Source: Durusdinium trenchii (Eukaryota; Sar; Dinophyceae; Suessiales; Symbiodiniaceae). From it: a stretch of 64,000 nt of DNA. Below the pieces are notes generated by a model. That model made no database searches and was not told the DNA's origin. It saw only the letters and a program-made list of their open reading frames with translations. The stretch is from assembly GCA_963970005.1 (NCBI GenBank), contig CAXAMN010026783.1, forward strand, positions 74,571-138,570, given 5' to 3'. The position numbers and the translations under genes are program-made. Below, piece by piece: positions 45,337 to 57,839 of this stretch (the first letter of the stretch is position 1; each line of letters begins with the position of its first letter).

Positions 45337-45460
45337 TCTATCTGCAGCTCCAGCAACTTCTTCTGCAGCTTCCCAATGCGCGTCAGGCGCAGCAGCCTCA
45401 AGATCCGTAACGCACGCAGGTAGCGGCCCCCTTGCAGGCTGCTGGACATGCTGCCTTGTA
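45337..45460 (-). CDS. Voltage-gated channel, S4 voltage-sensor exon
   Basis: The frame contains GRYLRALRILRLLRLTRIGK followed by LQKKLLELQ. Arginine or lysine recurs at every third residue seven times, the hallmark of S4 in voltage-gated potassium, sodium and calcium channels, where these charges sense membrane voltage. The rest of the minus-strand order (S3 before, pore after) agrees. Confidence 0.72.
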
Positions 45461-46089
45461 GCCTCGGACCCAGCAGGGTAAGGCACTGCACCCCACGACG
45501 ACTTGGCAAATCACTCCAATCGAATGTCCCAAGTGGTCAACGGGAACCCAACAAATCTATAGGTTTGCTTGTGGCTAGGAAGCATATGGGAAAAAAGCGA
45601 TCCAAATCTAAGTTTGTTTGTTGAGTTAGGCAAGTAGGGTTGGGCAGGAACCCAACAAATCGCGAAACATGAGGACAACTCCCCCATTCATAAGGCAAGA
45701 AGGAGGACAGGCTCAAAAAAGGTGGAGGGGGTGGCAAGGCTGAAGCGACTACTCAGTACGAGTACATGGCACTTCACTTGTGAAGGGAAATCCGCCATCG
45801 ATACTCATGTGCAATCGAGGGAGCTCTTCTGTCTCTTCTGATTTGCTTGAAAGTGCAAAGTGCATCATGTTCTCAGGTAAAACTATCGAACCTATGTGGC
45901 TTCCCAACCTGCCTTTTCACAGAACACAAATGCCATTTTCACAGTGCCTATGAGTCACCACCGCTTTTCACACAAAGCACCCGTCGCCCGACCCTGGAGG
46001 TCGATGTTCCACGCTCGACCTGGTGGGACCGACCCATACGGCCACGGACGCCCCGGTGGGTCCAACGTCGGACGCCGCGGCTTCATCGA

Positions 46090-46177
46090 CGTGGCAAGGC
46101 TTCGGCGATGAAGCGAGCGATGTCGATGGTGATGATCAGCAAATCGACGCCGAACCAGGAGCGGAAGCAGAGCCCCG
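46090..46177 (-). CDS. Voltage-gated channel, S3 exon
   Basis: An acceptor GTCTTAG ends at 46178. The frame reads GLCFRSWFGVDLLIITIDIA then RFIAEA. WF-x-x-D-L-L-I-x3-D is typical of S3 in voltage-gated channels. Two other frames are open in this GC-rich stretch, so the frame choice depends on the motif. Confidence 0.55.
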
Positions 46178-47214
46178 CTAAGACCTGCACTCACTCCGAT
46201 GTCAATGTGCTATAATTATGCATCTGCATGAATACTGTGTATATTCATGATTCATTTATGACAAAGTATCACTCCCAGAATGGAAAGGTACCACTTCCTA
46301 GTAGACAGGTCTTAATTTGTTTATACATTGGAACCTGAGAGGGCTGCGAAGGTCGCTCTTCACCTTTCTGGCACACTGAAAGTCAAGACTAGAGCGGTTC
46401 GCTAGCGGCTACTGGGTGGATGGTGTAGAGCTGATTCTTATGTTTCCTTGAGGTGGCATGGTGAGAAGAACACGGGGAGTCATTTCTGCTTGGTCCCATT
46501 CGCACTGAAGACAGAGCGAATCTTGGAGTGTGGGTCACAGCCGAAACAGGAAGCCATCGGCCAGGTCAAGTTCTCAATAATGTTTGACCTCTTCATGGGT
46601 AGTTCGATTGTTTTTCGAATGTATTTAGCCATTGTGCAAAGGCACAGGTGCCCAAAACGGCCCAGTCCTTTGTGGCTAAGCGGCTGTTGTGCTGGGAACA
46701 CCCGCCCACAAAGCAAAGAATTTTCTGATGGACCACAGGAACTGAACAACGTGTCCAAGCGCTAACCCCAATGGATCTAGATTCTTCAACTGCAAGCAAA
46801 CAAATACCCAATGGCTCACAGCCAACCACACAGGTTTACCAACCGCAGTTTTTGGAGAATTCGGGAGACCCTGCTCAGAACCAGCCACTACTTGATGCGT
46901 CTTGATACTGCTTGCACGCCCACATGTGCATAAAATTCACCGTGGTACGTAGCATCAGAATCCGCAAGCTCTCTCGAGGTGAGTGTATAGCCTGCATAGC
47001 CCCCAAAGTAACATGTTCTATTCCTGTGCAATTGCAAGTCCTACCTTTGAATTGCAACACAATTTCCCATGGATGCAGTTTTTCGTGGCCGCCTCCAAGC
47101 TGCTAGTTGCTAGTTTATTGTTTCTCTGCATCTCATGAACATCACGAGGGATCGTGAACTACCCTGATCAATCAATCAACGTTCACGAAGGACAACATGT
47201 CAAGACTTTGAAGT

Positions 47215-47412
47215 GGAGCTCTGTTTGGTTCCATTGAGCTCTGTCTTCACCAAAGCGAGACGAATGACCCAAAACATTGTCCATGTTGAAGGCCAACTCG
47301 AATTCCAGTTTTTTGACCTTCTTTTCAGTCGGCATTGGCTTAAGCCCTAAACCTCCGGTCCACAACGGCACCTTCGGCCGCAGCTCGACGACGCCATGCC
47401 GGAAGACGCCAA
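47215..47412 (-). CDS. Exon-like segment, unknown
   Basis: The frame reads NCFFGVFRHGVVELRPKVPL then WTGGLGLKPMPTEKKVKKLE and FELAFNMDNVLG. It is a clean 66-codon run between two membrane-protein loci. It could be the N-terminal part of the channel gene or the C-terminal part of the upstream gene. Confidence 0.4.
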
Positions 47413-47728
47413 AGAAGCAGTTCCTGAGGCCAGTTGAACGAAAGCCGAAAAACTACGACCTCCCGAGGCTTGGAGACAACCCCACGGGTGGAAAAAAACA
47501 GTGGATCACGTGTAGGGCGTAGAATGCTTGTTCGTCGAATTGGTTTGGGCTTCAGAGTTTGGGTGCAACAATCCATGCAAAAACCAAAGCTGTAGGGATG
47601 CCAAGCCGGTTGAACAACTCTTCTCTTGATAGTTCCTGCTTCATCTATGCAAACATGTGCAAACGCGACCCAGAACTTCATCACTGTTCCTCTTCTGCAT
47701 GTGCAATTTGGTTCCAAACGACATCATG

Positions 47729-48386
47729 TCAGCCATGAGGTCCAAGCTGAAAACGGTTACAGCCATATGACTTTCTTGAAACTTTGTACAAGAAATGGAA
47801 CAGCGCAAGTGTGCCCCACACTCCTGCAAACTGCGCAGTTCCATGATCAAAACGCTCAACTATGTAATATGAATCAGAAAGGACCCAGCTTGTAGCAATC
47901 AAACCAAAGATAGCAACTGCCACAAGTACAACTTTGAGGTTCTGCAACATCTTGTGGAACATGGAAGGCCCTCGTTGGCAATACCTGCAGGCAAAGAAGG
48001 TGAACAAATCCATAAAGAACGGCGCGCAACAGAACCAAAGCACCATCCCCTCGATTGCGTGAGCAATGGCCAAGGTTGTTTGGTCATTTCTCGCACTGGA
48101 GACCGCAAGATCGAGAAACGCCCAAAGGATGGGGCTTGACACGGAGAGGCTCCACCCTCTGGTGAAGATCTGGTCATGCAGTCCTCCAACCAAAGCATGC
48201 AAGACCTCTGATCGAGCGTAGTCTTCAAACGCCTCCGGACTGCCAAACCAAACTGACACACATTCCTTGACAATTCGCCTGTCGCACATGAGGATGGCTC
48301 CTCTGTCTACATGGCCCAGATCGCAGCAGGAACATCTGGCGTCGTCAAAGTTGATGTTCTTTAGTTTATCCTTTAAGGTCTCTATG
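47729..48386 (-). CDS. Multi-span membrane protein, 3' exon
   Basis: From about 48386 the frame reads KDKLKNINFDDARCSCCDLG, then RRIVKECVSVWFGSPEAFED, and then three hydrophobic stretches around PILWAFLDLAV, MVLWFCCAPFFMDLFTFFA and VVLVAVAIFGLIATSWVL. The C-x-C-C cluster before the membrane part may bind metal. The frame ends in a TGA at 47729; a donor (GTATTG) at 47985 would shorten it, but protein-like sequence continues past it. No known family recognised. Confidence 0.55.
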
Positions 48387-48401
48387 GAACGAAAATATTA
48401 C

Positions 48402-48940
48402 CTGAAGGAAACTGCAATGGTGTAAGCACTGATCACAAAGACAAGAAAAATACCCGATAATGTGGCAAGAAGGTCCTTCTCTCCCAAGGTGACAGCCGGA
48501 ACAGTAGTCACAGGCAGCATCACGACAAACACAGCGATGAAAAGACCGATCGAACATGGCCCAAGGAAAGTTGGTTTGATAAGCAGTATTTGTTCACTGG
48601 CGACTTTACTTTTCAGAAAGGCAGCAAGCTCGAATATACATCACAAACGATCGCTCCACGTCGGGTCCCACAGTACGAGCATCTGGTCTGACATTTTCAA
48701 GATGCCTGCCAAGCTAAAAATGCTAGCGGCCTTCAAGTCATCATTGCTCTCACTGATGCAAATCCGGTCAAGAATGACCTGCTGCCGCGGTCGCCACAGG
48801 ACAAATGCAAGCACCGCAGTTACAAAGCTGCTTGCCAGTGACCAGGTCGACCAACGATGATGCTCTGCCCCGAAACGAATAATACCCGGCAGGAGGCTGC
48901 AGCTATAGAGAATCGCCGTGACCAAAGCGGTGAAAAAATC
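48402..48940 (-). CDS. Multi-span membrane protein, upstream exon with an in-frame TGA
   Basis: After a CCTAG acceptor (ending 48941) the frame reads FFTALVTAILYSCSLLPGII, a hydrophobic stretch, then a soluble part, then IGLFIAVFVVMLPVTTVPAV and LGEKDLLATLSGIFLVFVIS, ending at a CAG/GTAATA donor (48401-48400). The same frame runs through all 539 bases but is broken by TGA at 48641-48643. Either this copy is damaged or a very short unusual intron removes it. Same strand and close to 47729-48386, so probably the same gene. Confidence 0.55.
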
Positions 48941-49268
48941 CTAGGACTGATGGTAGCCCATTGTAGCACATCATGAGTGACAACACCTTCCTCCAGCGCC
49001 CACCATGCCAGGAATGAGACCAAAAGCAAGAGATCTGTTCACTCATATAGCTCTTTCCATAGAGGTCATCATCGTGCTTGAAGGATCGCAGTGCTCGCCC
49101 ACAGCACCAGAAGGCTTTGTGTGAGTAGTTCTTAAAACTTCAGGCCTCAAAATATCCATTTGCGCCACATATTCGGCCACCTAACAGCAAAAACGAACAA
49201 TTTCAATGTAAGTGTCACCGCTTCTCGTATATTATATTTCCTGTACTAATTAAAGGGATTCCCTGCCA

Positions 49269-49522
49269 TCAAGTGTGTTTGAATCTTGAGCCTCCAAACA
49301 AGACCCCGCCCCTCTCCCTGCTTTTTTGGTCCAATACCTTCAAATGGCCGTCTCGGGCTGCTCGGGCTGCTCGCCCGGGACGCTCAACCAGGTCGCCTCC
49401 GACCCAAAGGTCCCTTCGGACAGCTGCCCGGTCGCTCCATCGGGAGGTGTCATGGCTGTAGTCGAGCGGATTTCGGACTGGAGACCACAAAGGAGACTTG
49501 GATTTGCTTGTAGGCTAACCAT
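49269..49522 (-). CDS. Possible exon, frame ambiguous
   Basis: Two minus-strand frames are open: one contains SEIRSTTAMTPPDGATGQLS, the other SHDTSRWSDRAAVRRDLWVG. GC-rich like other exons here. I cannot choose between them and no family is recognised. Confidence 0.25.
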
Positions 49523-49524
49523 GT

Positions 49525-52150
49525 CTCAACACATTTAATGGTTGTCATGAGCCCGAACTTGGCATTTGGCAGCCCTTCTCCACAGGTGAACAAACTATAA
49601 TAATGTAATATAGGTAATTAACATGGGTTCGGGCCTGTGCAGCCCCTGCTGACGAGCAGAGTTGCAAAGCTACCAATCTGAAATTGATTTCGAACATCAG
49701 ATCGGTCGTGTGCACCAACTGGTTGCAAAACTCTATGTAGACAATGTTTCCAAGAATAGGCAAATGGACATGGGGCAAACGCATGGCACCCTGTCTGTGC
49801 CGCGTATGGTGTGTCTAAGCGTGCCTGGGACCAAAAACACTCCAAGATGTCGTGCAAAAAAGGTGGCACCTAACCAATACAACAAATGAACAAAAACAAA
49901 CAAACTTCAATCCATCTCAAATCCCTTGTGTCAGCGGCCCTGACACCGCCAAGCCTCCAGTGTCGTCTGGACCAATTGTGAGTTGACATACCCGGGCCAA
50001 CGGGTGTCTAATCATAGCTCGGCCGAAGTTAAGGGGTGTCCATGAATCACCCCTTGGATGTGCCCCGGAGTATAAAATAGAAAAACATGTATACAAATGC
50101 AACCAAAAAACACACAAACGGATATATATATATACACGCTACTTCCTACCTTTTTGTTGGCAAATTGCGAAACAGGTGGCATGTCGCAGAAACAAGTGAA
50201 CATTAGATAGTCCTAAAAGGATCTAAAATTGGTTAATTTACCTGCCGCAAGCATTCTCCCCCTTCTCTCTGGGCGTCAAAAGTTGTTGTCCACTGAATCC
50301 TATACTCAAAGAGACTTAGTGGTGGATTGGATCAGCCCGGGTTTGGTTTCCGATGGTTTTTGCATACAAACTTCAAAAAAACACAATTTACCATGTATTA
50401 AGACTACATATGATCACAGAAAATCAACACGACACACACCATGTGACATATATGTTAACCTATTCTTTCTGATGTTAAACTGTATTTTATGTTCAGCATT
50501 CCCTTGATATGCTAGCCCTCGCAGCTTTTTCTTGCGCGCTCACCACGCGATTGATCACGTGTGACAAGAAGAACCTCAAATCTTGTAACATCTTTGAGAC
50601 CCCAAAAGCCCGCAGAATACTCTTCAATGTCATGTCAGGGCGACGTTCAACGCGTGACTATTTTCCTATGGGGTTGCATATATTCTACATATTTTTGCAT
50701 ATGTTTACATTTTCTTGCACTATTGTATACTATTGTTGTTTTTTTTGAGATGGCTTGAGATTTTTTAGAGATGTTCAGTCTGGCAAACTATTTTGTAATT
50801 CCGCACCCTTTCCAAGTTAACCCGGATGTTGTGAGATGTTTTGAGATATTTTGGCTAACCACGTTCCATTGTTGGGAACCCAATCCCTCAAATACGCCAA
50901 AGGCTTAGGGACGGGCGCCCCTGACTGGGTGGGTGGGTCGTTTGCGAAGCCAACAGCACAACTACCAGAAAACGGATTCTCGACTAGCCCGGTCTGGGAT
51001 GAACGACGTGCTGAGTTGTTGACGGCATTGAAGTCTTTTATATACAGTAGTATTGTCATGCGTTATCTTTCTATGAGGAGTGGAGTCCCGACACCTCTTT
51101 TCCATAGCAGTGGAGGATCAAGGTCCTCGCCTGAATACTGCGTGGTCCAATAATGGCTCTCCTTTAAAGCGGTAAACTTTTGCAAGGAGTGGACAGCCTC
51201 AAATCGCCATTGGATAGAGGATTATGTCTTGGACCTTCCTTTGTACTGGGACGTTTCGGGGTACCTCTTCAGGCCTTCCAGCTGAGTTGCAATGGCATGT
51301 CCAGAAGCCAAAAGACAAAAGCAATGATATTCACCTGGGAGCTTCACAAACGCGACCTCCAAGTATCGTGGTGCGACTCGGAAGAAGCTGCTAGCTTGAG
51401 CAGGGGATTGCTTGGGGGAATAGCTTGAATGTTCACCGGTCTGCGGCTGCTTGTGCCATCTACCGAGAGGATGATTCACTACTTGATTCACTCTATGGAG
51501 ATGCCAACGGTCGGATTCCAGGTGAGCCCCCTCGGCTGAACCATGGAATCGAGTCCAAGTAACCTTTCGAGGACGGGCCTTCCAAAGGTCTTTTGCCTGT
51601 GCTGTGCTTTTATCAGTTTGTGTGTTTGAGACTGTTCAAGTTCATATGGCTGACGAAGGGACATGCTGTTTGGAGCCCAGTGCTGCCAAGAAAACCTTCT
51701 CTCAGGTCACGTGAACTGCATGGTTCCTCGAACCTGGCACATTAATCTAAGAAAATACTAAACATCATAGCGATAACAAAATCCCAAACACTCCATGTAT
51801 GCCATATATGATATGCCTACATTGACCCCCAAAACCACCCCAATGTAGGCATATATGGCCCCATGGAGTGTCTGGGAATATGACATAGGTCAATAGGTTT
51901 TAAATCCCCTGCTGAAGACCCTAGCCCCCCTGTCGACCGCTTGGTGTTAATTCTGCCAGGCTCGACTTAACCCCCAAGAAAACAAATAAGCAACAGTAAC
52001 AAAACTATCCATATATATATATATATATCCAGTATACGAATGGCACCTAAGGCTTTGTAATGAAGCCCCTGAATACAAACACTCATGATTCTTGCTCACC
52101 TTGCGTTCCCTGAAACGTGTTTGGTCCGTAGAGCCCTCAACCATTAACCA
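49525..52150. other. No supported gene; AT-rich with simple repeats
   Basis: Contains (TA)n runs near 50124 and 52009-52028 and the foldback element at 51782-51877. Several plus-strand frames around 50229-50758 are AT-rich and not protein-like. Confidence 0.45.
51782..51877. repeat. Foldback element, about 37-43-bp arms
   Basis: The left arm 51782-51824 (TCCCAAACACTCCATG...CCTACATTG) pairs with 51841-51877 (CAATGTAGG...CATGGAGTGTCTGGGA). The left arm has about 6 extra bases. The loop is 16 bases and C/A-rich. Confidence 0.8.
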
Positions 52151-52156
52151 GCGGCA

Positions 52157-52567
52157 CTAGCAAGATATACATGGATATACAATTTCCATGTGTGCTAGCG
52201 CCGTTCTGCTAGTCAGCTCACGACATTCTGCACCATCTGCAGCTCGCCCGCATCGAAGAACTCCAGTGGGATTGTAATCCTCAACAGCAGCAAGAGCTGC
52301 GACAGAAACGCTGCAACGAGCAGGAATCTTCAAAGCTACTTCAAGCTCAAGGTCCACTACCCAACCCATCTCCAACAAGCAGTCATAGTCTACCACCTCA
52401 TGCAATGAGTTTACCCATCTGGCACAACTCTGGAGCACTCTAGATGGGGTACAAACCAGCTTAACGCATCTAACATTGTCTTGGAAGGAGGTTTGCCGTT
52501 TCGCATTGTCGTCTGATGCCTGCTCAATGGTCGACATTCCCAAGGGCAAGCCTTCAAACAGGGCCTG
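52157..52567 (-). CDS. 137-codon coding-like frame, unknown function
   Basis: The frame is open from about 52567 (after ACATATTCAG) to a stop at 52157. It reads ALFEGLPLGMSTIEQASDDN, DYDCLLEMGWVVDLELEVAL and TGVLRCGRAADGAECRELTS. Balanced amino-acid use over its whole length without introns is unusual for this window. An ATG lies at 52549. No domain recognised. Confidence 0.45.
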   Translation of the reverse strand, partial: QALFEGLPLGMSTIEQASDDNAKRQTSFQDNVRCVKLVCTPSRVLQSCARWVNSLHEVVDYDCLLEMGWVVDLELEVALKIPARCSVSVAALAAVEDYNPTGVLRCGRAADGAECRELTSRTALAHMEIVYPCISC

Positions 52568-53239
52568 AATATGTTACGGCTGAACCTTTTTGTGTTGTTC
52601 CGATTGCCTACTCTCCCCGTCTTTCTCTTTGTCTGGGATCTGTAGCGGAATATCTATATATAGATAGGGGATGATAAGTTAAGAGTAACTAAGAGTTACA
52701 GTAATAGGCATCCGATGTACATCTGCTCTGATGTCTGATCGCACTTCCATTCAGTGTCTTGGACTCCTCTAGCCTCTGATGTTGCTATTTTCGAGCCAAT
52801 GCATCTCTTATTTTCTGATCAATTGTGCTCCATACTGCTACTGCTTCTATATTTCTGACCTCTTGTACCATAGCCAGGGCTCATATCCCACATGATCAGA
52901 ATGCATGCAGCAATGGACCACACAAGCTGCATATTGCCTTGGAGTTGCGCCGTGTGGCCATGCAGAACGAACACCGGTGGTTTTGGTTCACCGAGTGGTA
53001 TTCATTAAATACAAACCATATGCCATAATTTAAATAGGAGCGGCAGTGGCATGGAAATCCTCTGGGCCAAAGAACTCTCAAGAAATCAAGCACAACAGTT
53101 TCTTGCTCGTGCTAGGACTGAATGGCAAACTCCAAACTTCACGATCATCACAATAAGTCCCTACAAGGATCTTTTGAAAAGAAAAACAGAAGGACAAGAA
53201 CCACGGCCTCAGCTTCGCCACGGAACTCTGAGGTCTTAC

Positions 53240-53339
53240 CACGAAGAAGGACAAGAAGGAGCTGTCTGTCTGAGCCTCATTGATGCGAAGCGCCGAGTTG
53301 GCATAGGGGAGCGCCACAGAGGCCCTCATGGCCGGCGTC
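53240..53339 (-). CDS. Exon-like segment with canonical donor
   Basis: Acceptor TGCGCAG (ending 53340) and donor GTAAGA (53239-53238) bound the frame TPAMRASVALPYANSALRIN then EAQTDSSFLSFFV. Good splice sites on both sides. Unknown product. Confidence 0.42.
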
Positions 53340-53379
53340 CTGCGCAGAAAACGACTTGAAAAGAGGGAGATGGACTCCC

Positions 53380-55780
53380 TGCCAGCGGTTTCTGGATTGG
53401 GACTGGGACTGCAATCCTTTTCAGGAAAATGAGCTATCAACATGTATGTAATTGTATATGTAATATTGAATTATATATATATAGCCTCTTGAATCTGGCT
53501 TGCCATCCCAAAACGAACCAAAGTGCTGAAACGTGGCATCGTGGAACATATCGACGATACAGGTAATTACAGGCTATTTCGGGGAAATGGAGGGAGTACA
53601 CGAGTTCTTGTGGTTTAGGATTGTTTAGGGGACAAGTGTTTGGGGAAGCGAGTGCGCAGTTCTTGGTTCACGCAACACTACAAGAATTGGTACACCCACC
53701 GCCCTTGCAAAGACAGGGGACTTGGTGCGTGTGAATGAAGACTTGTCCGCGATGGAAGTGAAACCAACAGGATCCTGGTGTCTCATATTGCACACACAAG
53801 CATGGGTTTGTTCAGGTGGCTCTTCAAGGGGCCTCCCAAAACAGCGAAGCTCCCAAAACATCCCTTTAAAACACCTTTGGCCATAAGTACGATGATCTAC
53901 TCACACACTCCATGGGACCGGCATATGTACCTACAAGGGGGTGGTGGTAGGGGTCGTTGTTTTTATGCCAGTTCCATGCAGTGTCTGGGCTAAAGCAGGT
54001 CCCAGTGGTTCGGAAACGGGTCGGGGCCGGCAACCCGAAGCGGCAAGCTTCGTAAGCAGTCGGCTTGATTGACACCCCGTTAAGTCAATCCCCAAGGTTC
54101 TCACATATCTGAAACTAAGGTTTTTTTTGGCCGCCAAGTGATTCCCACAAGGACAGAATGAGACGTTCGTCTTCGCCCCTCCAAGGCCACTCTCTCCCGA
54201 CGAACCTCGCCTTCGCTTGCTCATGATTGAAGTGCCCCAAGCACGTCGCATGTGCAAATCGTGGACGTGAGACTTTTCTCGGCCAAAGGGGCTGGCTCCT
54301 GACATGGTTTTCAGTGGGTTTCAGCAATGCCACTATTGCAATGTGTGCCTCAAAGTCTTGCACGTGGCCTGCAGCTTTCCGTGCGCCGACGACACAACTG
54401 GAGGGATTTTACCCCGTTTCCATCATTGTGGGCAAACAAGGAATCAAGAAGCAAATGAGCGAACAACTAACAACAAATACTAAACGCATCTAAAGGCATT
54501 GAATGAGCCTTCACTTCTGTCTGGATCTTGCCCCAAACACTCTCCCTGCCCCAAACTACCCCACGATGCAAGCAGCACAGCGCGACTGTCTTCCTCTGGT
54601 GTCTCAGAACTCCCCATCCTGGGACCATCCTGGTGTCTCTGCTACAGTGGTTTCAGAGTAGATCGCAGTGGCACCCATTAGGATGTCCTGAAAAGATGAG
54701 GTCCACCGACACTACCCCACCGACCTTGAGGTAGCTTGTGCCATCTACTACTCGAAGAGCCCACTCTATAAACATATCCTGTGAGGTGGCTTGAGAAGGG
54801 CACTGTTCCCTTCTCTTCTGACATGGACCCGAACCCTGTGGTTTTGGGCGCCCTGAGTCCGACTCTTTTCTTGTTCATGCTATGCAATAGAAGGTCGGAC
54901 CAACTGGGATGACTTGGGCATGGCGCCCATGTAAAAGCGTAGGAGGAGTCCTACAACTTCGTTCTGGCGCGGGACTCGCCACGCTGGCACGTCCTGTCAC
55001 GCTGGTCATCCACTCATGCTCGTCCATGAGGCGTTCCGTCAAGGTTGTCCACCTAGCGATGCGCAATCGGCGGAGCACTGGACGTTCCCAATTGGATAAT
55101 TACAATGCCACACAGCAAACCCAGTGGGGAACTGAGTCAATTGCATGATCTTTCGTTTTTTGCATTCTATAGTGAGGTCATCCACTATTCGTAGGAAGGC
55201 TTCTGATCCCACTGAGGATTTCTAAAGGTTCAGGAAGGGCTCAGACCTCCACGCCGCTCTCAGCTGTCTTCAGCCATATCCAACAGCTGATAGCTGTGAC
55301 TCGGATGAGGAGTCTAGTCTAGGGATGCAAAAAGCAAGCCAACTACACCGATCTGTACCTGCAGGCAGGGGGAGTTTGGCCTTATCTCCACCGGCTCATG
55401 CCAAGTGCAGCAGCCAAAAATAATTGCCCTTGTTAAATCATTTTAAATCAATACTTGGATGCTATTGCAAGTAGGGCGTCTGGGTTATGAGGCCACAAGT
55501 GGCCCCCGCAACGCTTGACCATTCCAGTGTTGCAAATAGGACTTCTGGAAGCATCATGCGGAGCCTTGCCTCAAGAAATTTGGGCCATATCCATCTCAAC
55601 GGATTGTCACGCATTGAGCAGTACAGTCAGTCACCTAACAGGTAAGGTAGGTACCCATTTATACACTTGGCATCACAATTGCCATGCTGGCCGGTAGCTT
55701 CTTTTTGCACACACTGGGGCAAGACCCTTTTCCGGTAGATGCAACAGATCTTTCAACTCGAATGGCGCAATACAACGTGA
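53380..55780. other. No supported gene
   Basis: Overlapping frames at 53931-54363 (minus) and 54227-54493 (plus) carry no recognisable motif. A (TA)n run lies near 53473. Confidence 0.4.
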
Positions 55781-55799
55781 GAAACGCGTCCAGCCTGCG

Positions 55800-55985
55800 G
55801 GTTCTGCACTGAACGAACGCGGAACGGACACGGAAGTCGCGCCTCTCCATGGGCGACAAAGACAGCTCCTCAGACGGCTCCTCCTCGTTCTCCATCGCGT
55901 CGTTCAAAACATCTGGCACAGGCACAGGTTGGTCAGGGGAAAAGTGCCCAGTGAGTTCCAAGCGCAAAGCTTCCATCTCTGCATG
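55800..55985 (-). CDS. Exon-like segment, acidic
   Basis: The frame reads EALRLELTGHFSPDQPVPVP then DVLNDAMENEEEPSEELSLS and MERRDFRVRSAF. Protein-like composition; splice sites not fixed. Unknown. Confidence 0.38.
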
Positions 55986-55999
55986 GTGGCGACCTGAGC

Positions 56000-57400
56000 A
56001 AGTTGGGGAGCAATCATGCTCTTGGACCCACGGGTTCTAATGTTTCGCATCGTGTAGACTCAGTGTAGACCTACACCCCACCAATGCTAAAGCTTACTTA
56101 AGTTCTAGCTTGCCAAAGACAGACTGTAAGACTTGTCAAATAGAAAAATGCTCATCAGGTGACAGATGGCACATGTTCCCCCAAGTTCTCCCTCCAGAAC
56201 TTCTCGTATCTAGTCCAGCTTCGGTGTTAGAAGTATTTATATAGAAGTTGTCGCAGAAAACAAAACAAAATGGTCAGCCTTTTCTTAAGTTAAAGTCAAC
56301 CTCCAAATTTTAAAAAGGGGTGTACATGTTTAGCTGGCTCAGGACACAAGAGGGCAGCGAGAGCCAACTCGGTACAGCTCCCGACCGCACACGCACCGCA
56401 CGCACAACCCCCTCCCAAACAACGCAGGGGGTGGGGGTGGAGGAAAATCACCTTTCACAGCTCCATGTTTAGAATTGATATGAATTGATTCCATGCAATA
56501 CAGGTTTTGCCCCAGATCCTGTAGCTATTCCATGCAAGTTCCATGTTAAATGCCCTTCCAGCAGGTTTGACAGCGAGATCCTTTGGGACGAGTCACGGAG
56601 CAATACGTCCTCAGAACAACTCGACAAACCGAACCGACGGCGGGACGCGGATCCAGGCTGGACGCGGTGAATCCAATCCTCCCGATAAATCCGAAGAAAT
56701 GCCCTTCACCACTTGCCCTCCTTATTAGGGGTACAGCCTACAGTATTAGCAATAAGCTTGGGTCTAACAGTGAATGATGATGGTTAGTAAAGATGCTTTG
56801 TCTAAATTTATGATTGTTTACCGACTGTTGCAGGTACTCCCCTGTTTGGTGACATTTTTTTTTTTTCGGGGGGCCATGCCATCCACTTCCATGATTTTTT
56901 GGATTGTTGGAGGGAGTGTCAACATGTTCCATCTACTGTACTTACTTTGAGTGAAACCAATCATTGGAGGCTCGCCACTATAGATGTTGAGACTGTGGAT
57001 CAGCTAGAGGTTTCTTCATGTTTCCATAGTCCTATAGATTCTATAGCGGTGGCAATCTTTGTTCGTCGGACGTGTTCATGAGTGGATGGAATATGATGGA
57101 ATGACACTGCAACATTCAGCCCATGAAACAAGGTACCTTGCTTTGTCCTTGAGACAGTGCATAGACGGTGCATATATACATTATATATATACACAAACTA
57201 TCTCCAGTACGCTCCAATCGTTTCAAGCCATCTTAGGTGAGATCGGGGTAGATCCCTGTCAATCCCTACGAGTAGAAATTAAGAAGGCTGACGCACCTTA
57301 CACACCCCATTAACGCACCGGCACCGGGTTTGTGAAAACATTTGATCCGCCAGAGATATGCAATGTATTGTATTGTTATGTGACACAATTTTGGGAGGTT
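56000..57400. other. No supported gene
   Basis: A small GC-rich island at 56570-56670 is open in three plus frames and cannot be assigned. A T-run followed by G bases lies at 56857-56872. (TA)n lies near 57180. Confidence 0.4.
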
Positions 57401-57442
57401 TTGATCCACAGCCAGTGCTGTGAGTTGAAACTTCTCAGGCAC

Positions 57443-57540
57443 CTGCAGCGCTTTCACCTGCTCTGCCACCAAATCCTCGTAACTCTTCTCCGCGTTCTTC
57501 GACATCTTCTTCGTGTGCTCTGTGGGATGAGCCGAACAGC
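57443..57540 (-). CDS. Exon-like segment, possible first exon
   Basis: The frame contains MSKNAEKSYEDLVAEQVKAL and ends at a CAG/GTGCCT donor. The lysine/glutamate pattern suggests a helix. If the ATG at 57505 is the start, this is a first coding exon. Unknown. Confidence 0.38.
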
Positions 57541-57839
57541 TGCAGTGGAAGTCGATTCCGCTGTGTTAAACCGAGCTGATGGGAAGAACCTCAATACAGC
57601 AATCCAGCAGAATCCAGCAGACCTTCGACGTGGTGTAAAGGCGATTCATGTCGAAGGAGTGGGCCCTCTGCTCCCTTCATTCCGCTAACACCCAAAAAAA
57701 AACAGTAACAATAATAACACAAGCACCCTGTAACGCACCGAATTGGCCAAGCAGTACTGAGACTGAACAACAAACAAGGTTGAAAACAAAAACCTATATT
57801 ACGGGAGTGAAACGGGCCAAACGGCTTTCCGTGTTTTGC

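Noticed and set aside
50229..50758. Plus-strand ORFs of 65-92 codons
   Set aside because: AT-rich composition without protein-like patterns or splice-like ends; no support beyond being open.
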